Source: Phytophthora hibernalis (taxonomy: Eukaryota > Oomycota > Peronosporomycetes > Peronosporales > Peronosporaceae). From it: 64,000 nt of DNA. Under the pieces are notes generated by a model. That model had not been told where the DNA came from and ran no database searches. It worked only from the letters and a program-made list of their open reading frames with translations. Positions 58,743 through 64,000 of the stretch are shown here, in pieces. Each line of letters opens with the position of its first letter. The first letter of the stretch is position 1. The translations under genes and the position numbers were made by a program. The stretch spans positions 1-64,000 of the forward strand of contig JAAKBF010000053.1 in the NCBI GenBank assembly GCA_012656075.1, read 5' to 3'.

Positions 58743-59053
58743 GTCTTTTACTAGGCTTTTGTGCAGCTTTGCTAGAAGGCACGTCACTCTTGTGGCGCTT
58801 GTTGAGTAGCGTTGCACCCACGCTTCTGCAGACCTGATAGGAAAACCATAAGCAAAACGAAGATACTGCTCTACTGCAAACTCGTACACGACCTTTTGTC
58901 TATTGCGTGCATTCACCGAACTGCCCCGTTATTACTACGTAGTACTACAGCACATGTACAATAAATGGTCGGTGAACTGCCACACTGGGAGTTTGCAAGT
59001 CTGGCAAGCAGCTCCTGGTCACGTTATTTCCATTTTGTCAGTCATGGTCTACG
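58743..59053. other. RPL3 3' flank
   Basis: No gene seen. Contains the perfect palindrome TACTACGTAGTA (58,933-58,944) and a CACATGTACA motif that recurs in the larger palindrome at 59,455. Confidence 0.4.
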
Positions 59054-59536
59054 GTGACTGTAGCGCGATTTCCTTCTCCAAGTGTTACAATTAAATTTCT
59101 CCACGATGGAGAAGCCCCAACTCCTGTTACGTGTCTCGATCGCTCTTCTATCCAGGATGCCCCTGCTGCAAGGACCCCCACTCGAGCTTGTCAACGACTT
59201 TCTCTTCCCATTACTATCGACGTCGTTGTATTCAACGACCTGCAACGGGTTGTTGAGACCTACAGGCCCTTTCGACAGTGGACATGCCGATCTATGGACG
59301 GCGCCGCAGCTAACGGACGACTCGATATTGTGCAGCATCTCCATGATAGCCGAAGTGAAGGATGTACTGAAATCGCACTGACCATGGCCTGCGGCTACGG
59401 TCACGGTCAAGTGGTCGATCAAAAGCTACCCTGTACTTTTCAAGCGACGGACAATACTACATGTACATGTAACGTTACTGTACATGTAGTAGACAGCTTC
59501 GGCTCGCCACGGTCGTCGTCCGACGCTGGAGGCTGA
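59054..59536 (+). pseudogene. Ankyrin-repeat protein relic
   Basis: One frame contains MDGAAANGRLDIVQHL followed by HDSRSEGCTEIAL and MACGYGHGQVV. This is one and a half units of the ankyrin repeat typical of large oomycete families (AAANGHLDVVQWLH..RSEGCT). Upstream about 80 residues resemble the non-repeat N-terminal part of such proteins. Only a fragment remains between the convergent ends of RPL3 and OST1; full members usually have many repeats. The frame runs on into the palindrome at 59,455 and stops soon after. A live short gene seems unlikely. Confidence 0.55.
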
Positions 59537-59586
59537 AGCTCCAATCCCATGCGGCGCATGGCGACGGCTAGAACTCGGTCGGCCAT
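59440..59586 (-). other. Possible truncated first exon
   Basis: ATG at 59,586 has a good context (CAACCATGG) and an initiator-like CTCCATTTCC about 45 bp upstream. It encodes 48 residues beginning MADRVLAVAMRRMGLELQPP before a stop reached inside and just past the 37-nt palindrome. No family recognised. It may be a gene start cut by the palindromic insertion. Confidence 0.25.
59455..59491. repeat. 37-nt palindrome
   Basis: Arms TACTACATGTACA and TGTACATGTAGTA are perfectly complementary. They surround T plus GTAACGTTAC, which is itself a palindrome. Confidence 0.9.
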
Positions 59587-59786
59587 GGTTGCTCCTTGAC
59601 TTGCTCGGACGAAGTGCTTTTGGAAATGGAGTTGGCAGTAGCTCTAATAAATTGGTGAATGCAGCCGATGGCTTCTTTCGCATTTTGCTTTATCAACGTT
59701 TTCGGTTTGACCTGGTGTTCTTCTGATGCTGACACAGCCTTCAAAACTCACAGTTCATGCATCTTGTCTGCTTTAATCACGTCACC

Positions 59787-61261
59787 TTACTCTGTTTTCT
59801 TCTTCTGCACGGGCTTCTTGGCAATGCTGATGTCAAGACGGAAGAGGAACATGCACACGATGAAGAAGGCCAGGAAGCCCGACACTAGCAGCAGCGGCTC
59901 GTGCAGCATGAACTTCTGCGGGAAGTCGAACGTCACCTCGAACGGAACGTTGTGGGCAGCGACCACGTTCTTCTTGTCCAGAACCACCACAGGCCGGCCG
60001 ATGGCAGGCGTGTCCAGGTACGTCTGACGCGTCGTCTCGCTCGTTCCGTCAAGGCTGAACGGCACGTTCACCTGCACGTTGGTGGCACCCTCAGGCAGGA
60101 TCACCTTCACGGTCAGGTCATCCACCGAGGCGCCCTGGACGGGCGTCGAGAAGTCGACCTCAAGCTTGAACTTGTCGCCGACGTGAGTCAGCACCGAGTG
60201 CGTCGGCACCGAATAACCCAGGTACCACTGACTTTTCCAGCCGCCGAAGAGAGGAAGCGCGGCTTGAACTCCAGGTCCTGGTGTGGGCCCGTGCGGCCCG
60301 CAGGGCGCAGACGCGAGGTGGAGATGTTGCCGATCTGGTCGCGGTAGTACACATTCACCGAGTTCTTGGGCAGGTGCGCGTACATCTCGTGGAACGAGGC
60401 GCTGCGCTGGTGCAGCTGCACGTAGTCGTAACGCGAGAAGCCGCCCTTGAGCTTGGCGCCAGTGTGCTCCATGTCGTACACCTCCTCGAAGGACACGCGG
60501 CCCCACATGGACACTTCAATCTCGCGCGTGAGCTTCGTGATGGTCAGGAATGGAGCGTGGTTCTTGAAGTGCACGCTCAGAGGCGCTGTCTCCAGGCCAG
60601 CAGCGAACGACCCCACGTCGGTGTAGGGTCCAAGTGAGACCACGGATCCCTTCCTGACGATGGGTTCAGCTGCTTGGACGCTCTCCACGTTACCCGTAGG
60701 CAGTTTCAGCTTGGTAGTCTGCGTCTTGGTGAGGTAGGGCGATGTAATCAGGTGACTCGCGTCGAAGAGCACGAGCTGGTCCTCCTTCTGCGAGATCTCC
60801 GCCGGGTAGGGCGTGAGCACGCGCGTCAGGTAGGCCGTGACCTTGACGGAGCCTGTCTCCCCCTTGGCCACAGGTTTCTTGAGCAAAACCGTGTAGAGCG
60901 CGGCGTCCGCGGGCGTCTTGGACTTGGCCGCGTGCTCGTGCGTGGCCGGCACGATCTCGCACGGCGTCTTGCCGCATCGGGCCGAGACGTAGGCCAGCTG
61001 CGACTCCAGGGCACGTGGGAAGGCCACGTCGTACTGCGTCACCTGTGCGTCGGCATCCGAGAAGGAGAACTCGGTGTGTTCGCGCACCACGTGCTTGGTC
61101 AGGTCGAATGTGCGCTTGGCCTGTGGATATTACAGCGAATTAGAGCAGGTTTAAGAGGGGAATGCACGCGTTAGCTGCCGTACCGACTGGTTGATGACTT
61201 CAGCCTCCACAGAGGACAGCGCCATGGCCGCCAAGAGCAGCAGAACGCGCTTCATCGCCAT
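59787..61261 (-). CDS. OST1: Oligosaccharyltransferase subunit OST1 / ribophorin I
   Basis: Two exons, 61,261-61,184 and 61,120-59,787, with a 63-bp GT-AG intron joined in phase 0. Exon 1 encodes a signal peptide (KRVLLLLAAMALSSVEA) and the mature start EVINQSAKRTFDLTKHVV. OST1 is the ER-lumen subunit that helps the OST complex hold substrates for N-glycosylation. Conserved segments include LTREIEVSMWGRVSFEEVY and GAKLKGGFSRYDYV. A single membrane span lies at about residues 435-453, and the tail ends KKTE, a KKxx ER-retrieval signal. One frame break at a GG run (60,253-60,254) is repaired by one base and restores FPLFGGWKSQWYLGY. The result is 470 aa, close to the yeast length. Convergent with RPL3 and divergent from bL12m. 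Confidence 0.94.
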
Positions 61262-61520
61262 GATTCCCTAGGAGCTCCTCGTGTCAACTCTGGCTGTATC
61301 CGGACGACACGTAGCCTTTGATCACCTCGCGGGGATTGGTGCAAAAGATATCTCTCGTTTTTCAACCAGTCAGAGATGTCAAATACCATTACAGTCATAT
61401 CACTGGTAGAAAGTACCTTCTCGACTTTCGCCCAATCCACGCGCCTGTCGGTTCGTGGTCGAGCGCCGCCCTTCATAGCTGCTTGTGGCCTCATATTCTC
61501 GACCGTCCTCTGCTCTAAGA
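61262..61520. promoter_or_regulatory. Shared divergent promoter of OST1 and bL12m
   Basis: This 259-bp gap has a CCCAATC box (61,430 region), an inverted one (GGATTGG, about 61,333) and an initiator-like CCTCATATTCTC about 30 bp before the bL12m ATG. No longer motif is shared with the SMC3/RPL3 promoter. Confidence 0.45.
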
Positions 61521-62127
61521 ATGCTCTCGCGCGTGTCTCGCGTGGCGCTCCGCAGCGCGGCCGCTCGCCGCTCGTGTGTCAACAGCATGCGTCTGGGCCA
61601 GGTGGCCTTTTTCTCGGCCGAGGAGGCCCCCAAGGTGCCCACCAGCGCCGAAGAGGAGCTGGCGCTGTCGCCCAAGGTGCAGACTGTACTGGACCAGATC
61701 CTGGAGCTCAACATGGTGGAGATCGCTGAGTTGTCGCACGCCATCCAGGTGCGTTGATAATATTGCAATAATTGCCAAGCGATTGCATGCTGATAACGAT
61801 CTTTTTGAACACGTTACAGACCAAGTTCGGCATCGCCGAGTCCGCGTTCCAGGTGGGCATGGGAGGAGGCGCTGGTGGTGCCGCTCCTGCTGCTGAGGAG
61901 GCCAAGGAGGAGAAGACCGCGTGGGACGTCAAGCTGGCCAGCTTCGACGCCAAGAGCAAGATTAAGGTTATCAAGGAGGTGCGCGCCATTACGGGGCTGG
62001 GCCTGAAGGAGGCCAAGGAGCTCGTGGAGGGCGCCCCAGTACATTAAAGAAGGACGTGAAGAAGGAGGAGGCCGACGAACTCATCGAGAAGCTCAAGGCT
62101 GTGGGCGGCGTCGTGGAACTGGAATAG
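61521..62127 (+). CDS. MRPL12: Mitochondrial ribosomal protein bL12m (L7/L12)
   Basis: Exon 1 61,521-61,748, a 71-bp GT-AG intron, exon 2 61,820-62,127. The start [17 protein letters not shown] is an arginine-rich, acid-free mitochondrial targeting sequence; an upstream in-frame ATG would disrupt it. Mature features are the N-terminal dimerisation helices ([19 protein letters not shown]), an alanine/glycine hinge ([18 protein letters not shown]) and the C-terminal factor-binding domain ([20 protein letters not shown]). bL12 forms the stalk that recruits translation GTPases. A frame break at a C4 run (62,034-62,037) is fixed by one C, giving APSTLKKDV and 178 aa in total, ending GGVVELE. Start of a same-strand run with ATP23 and the CCCH gene. 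Confidence 0.94.
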
Positions 62128-62435
62128 AGCGCGGGCGCTCGCTTGAGCAGTCGGAGAGGAACCAATTGTGTCTCTCCGACCGTGTGCAGCCCCTACAGAT
62201 TAACAGCGTGTTTGGTGTCGCTATTGCGTCGTCTCGCTACAGGCTTTTATCATGCATAACGATCCATCGACTATTGCAAAACCTCATACACGCGCAGTTT
62301 TGTCTTCCTTGCAACAACAAGTCTCTTGTCAATCAAGGGACGGACGTCCACAGTCCGCACAAAGGCAAATGTAGTGCAGCTGTCACTAAGTACGAATTAT
62401 AGAGGTCGGTTGGACTTTCAGATTGGCAGGACGCA
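62128..62435. other. Intergenic bL12m-ATP23
   Basis: Presumed 3' UTR of bL12m and promoter of ATP23. No ORF or RNA gene seen. Confidence 0.4.
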
Positions 62436-63445
62436 ATGGAGGTGCTGAAGAAGACGTTCAAGGGTGCGACCCAGAGCCTCAGCGAGGAGGAGGAGCGCCA
62501 CCAGAAGTGTGGGGATATGCGCAAGAAGGCGCTGACCAAGTGTGAGTGCGCGGTGGGCAGTGGCAGCCAGTGAACGCGTCTGCAGAGCTAGAAAATTGCA
62601 TGTTCTGACACGTTTTCGTGTTGTGCTTGCTGAATCTTGGACTGGACGTTAGGCTCGCGCGTCAAGTTCCTGGTGGATGCTATGGAGAAGATGGGTTGCA
62701 GCCTTGAGCCAGGCTTCTTCTCCAGTGTGGACTGCGAGGGCAAGATCAACGGAGGTTTCCATCTGGACGACGAAGGCAAGCCAGGCGTGAGTGGCTGAAG
62801 ACGCTCATTGCAGTGGGGAGACTGGGACTGAAAGGTGTTGCCGGTTGTGTTGCTGCTGCAGATTGTATTGTGTCAGAACCATATTCCGGACCAGGAGTGG
62901 ATGGATCGTACGATGGCGCACGAACTCATCCACGCGTTCGACCACTGCCGCAACAAGATCGACTGGAACAAGTGCGAGCACCACGCGTGCAGTGAGGTAT
63001 GGTGCAGTTGGGTAGTGGATGAAGGAGATTGCTGAGGGATTGATGATGTTTTGATGTTGCACGTTTGGGTAGGTCCGCGCTGCTGCGTTGAGTGGCGACT
63101 GCTATTGGAAGTACGAGTTCTTCCGCAAGAATTTCAACATCAGCAAGCAGCACCAGGTATAATGTAGATCTTTAAACGAGGCTGGAGTATCGTGAGGGGA
63201 TGCTAAATATTTTGTGCTCTTGAATCATTGACAGCTCTGCACGCGGCGACGAGCAAAACTGTCCATCGAGCAGAACGATGCGTGCAAGGGCAGGGTACGT
63301 TCTCTTCTAAAAGGCATACTGCCTCTCTCACCTATTAACTTGGTTTCTTCTCCATTGTACTGATGCTCCACAGGCGGACGAATGCATCGACAAGGTCTTT
63401 GACTCGTGCTACCGCGATTGGTCACCATTCCGTGAGATCCCGTAG
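62436..63445 (+). CDS. ATP23: Mitochondrial inner-membrane/IMS metallopeptidase ATP23
   Basis: Six exons: 62,436-62,541; 62,653-62,786; 62,862-62,996; 63,073-63,156; 63,235-63,294; 63,374-63,445. All five introns are GT-AG (111, 75, 76, 78, 79 bp) and the product is 196 aa. ATP23 is a peptidase-M76 zinc protease that in yeast matures ATP synthase subunit 6 and helps assemble the Fo part. The zinc site is HELIH (residues 100-104) within TMAHELIHAFDHCRNKIDW; also typical are IVLCQNHI, HHACSEVRAAALSGDC and the C-terminal CIDKVFDSCYRDWSPF. Many cysteines fit import to the intermembrane space through disulfide relay, and no presequence is seen. The start is the first ATG giving an in-frame splice. 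No frame errors. Confidence 0.95.
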
Positions 63446-63653
63446 AGTGAATCGAGCAGCGAATCTACTCACGCCGTCGAAATCACGCTGCAACTTCCAG
63501 TACAGGCATCACTTTCAGTGTTGGCAGCTTCAGGTATCCTATATTCTGATAACGACGCAGCAAATAGAAACAGCACCTTGCAGTGCTTGCACCCATCACA
63601 ATCGGGTACTGACCAATCATTGGCCCACAAACAAAAGAACCCAATCACCAAGA

Positions 63654-64000
63654 ATGACTCCGCAGCCCGTGGATGTATCAGCGCCGCCCGCGCCATCGGC
63701 AACGAACGCGGATGCACCGAGTGCGCCAACGTCTTCGCCTGCGTCTCCTGGCCCTGTGCCCAAAAAGCGGCGTGTGCAGAGACGCGAGCGCATGCGCAAG
63801 AGCGCTCTGTGCAAACACTTCGACAAGCCCGGCGGTTGTCCGTTCCCCAATTGCAAATATGCCCACGGAGGTGCGTCTGCTGACGCTAATTGCCTTGTTT
63901 TCTCTCGAATTTGTTGTGACAAGGCTGCTATTGGTATTTGATTTACTGTCAGAGTGGAGATGAATGACACGGACGCACACTCGGTGGCGGCGCAGCGCAA
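63654..64000 (+). CDS. CCCH zinc-finger protein, partial at right edge
   Basis: ATG at 63,654 opens a proline/alanine/serine-rich N-terminus of about 35 residues, then a basic PKKRRVQRRERMRK segment that could be a nuclear signal. A zinc finger C-x8-C-x4-C-x3-H follows (Cys53, Cys62, Cys67, His71; LCKHFDKPGGCPFPNCKYAHG region). CCCH fingers usually bind RNA. The first exon ends at 63,870 (GGAG|GTGCGT). The acceptor is probably CAGAG at 63,952, since splicing after the preceding CAG gives an immediate stop, whereas this choice opens VEMNDTDAHSVAAQR to the window end. The remainder lies outside, so family assignment is not possible. Confidence 0.65.

Noticed and set aside
53625..62127. SMC3, RPL3, OST1 and bL12m as pseudogenes
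   Set aside because: Essential genes with perfect conservation outside eight homopolymer or dinucleotide contractions; repaired lengths match the families exactly.

Overview
The window looks like nuclear DNA of an oomycete (Phytophthora-like, Peronosporales). The reasons are GT-AG introns of mostly 63-111 bp in GC-rich genes, a eukaryotic tRNA-Glu with an internal Pol III promoter and T-run terminator, Harbinger/pogo/Copia/Crypton relics, an ankyrin phrase of the oomycete type, and an initiator-like TCACTTT upstream of a ribosomal protein gene. The genus is an inference.

Region 1 (1 to about 37,531) is one tandem array of 67 spacers of 551-562 bp. Each unit carries one tRNA-Glu(CUC) gene, giving 68 copies including an altered first and a broken last one. 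The array enters from the left edge, so its true size is unknown. Interior units are almost identical apart from a GT-rich microsatellite. Units in the last 5.5 kb are more diverged. The array stops inside the acceptor stem of the last tRNA and runs directly into the middle of a transposon-encoded reading frame.

Region 2 (37.5-50.8 kb) is a graveyard of transposable elements: a PIF/Harbinger Myb-like gene with its convergent DDE transposase, a decayed Ty1/Copia element, a pogo-like DDE transposase bracketed by a long inverted repeat and interrupted by a TA-flanked MITE, a second MITE beside a 40-bp palindrome, and a Crypton-type tyrosine recombinase. One small spliced hypothetical gene lies among them.

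Region 3 (51-64 kb) is a compact housekeeping block. It holds a PCIF1-like cap m6Am methyltransferase (-), a deletion-derivative pogo element, cohesin SMC3 (-) divergent from RPL3 (+), an ankyrin-repeat relic, oligosaccharyltransferase subunit OST1/ribophorin I (-) divergent from mitochondrial bL12m (+), the mitochondrial metallopeptidase ATP23 (+) in six exons, and the start of a CCCH zinc-finger gene. These genes share no pathway; they are neighbours with shared intergenic promoters.

Eight reading-frame breaks in SMC3, RPL3, OST1 and bL12m are all one-unit contractions of short homopolymers or, once, a dinucleotide run. They are best read as sequencing consensus errors rather than pseudogenisation. 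The same caution applies to the transposon frameshifts and to the repeat-length variation in the array.
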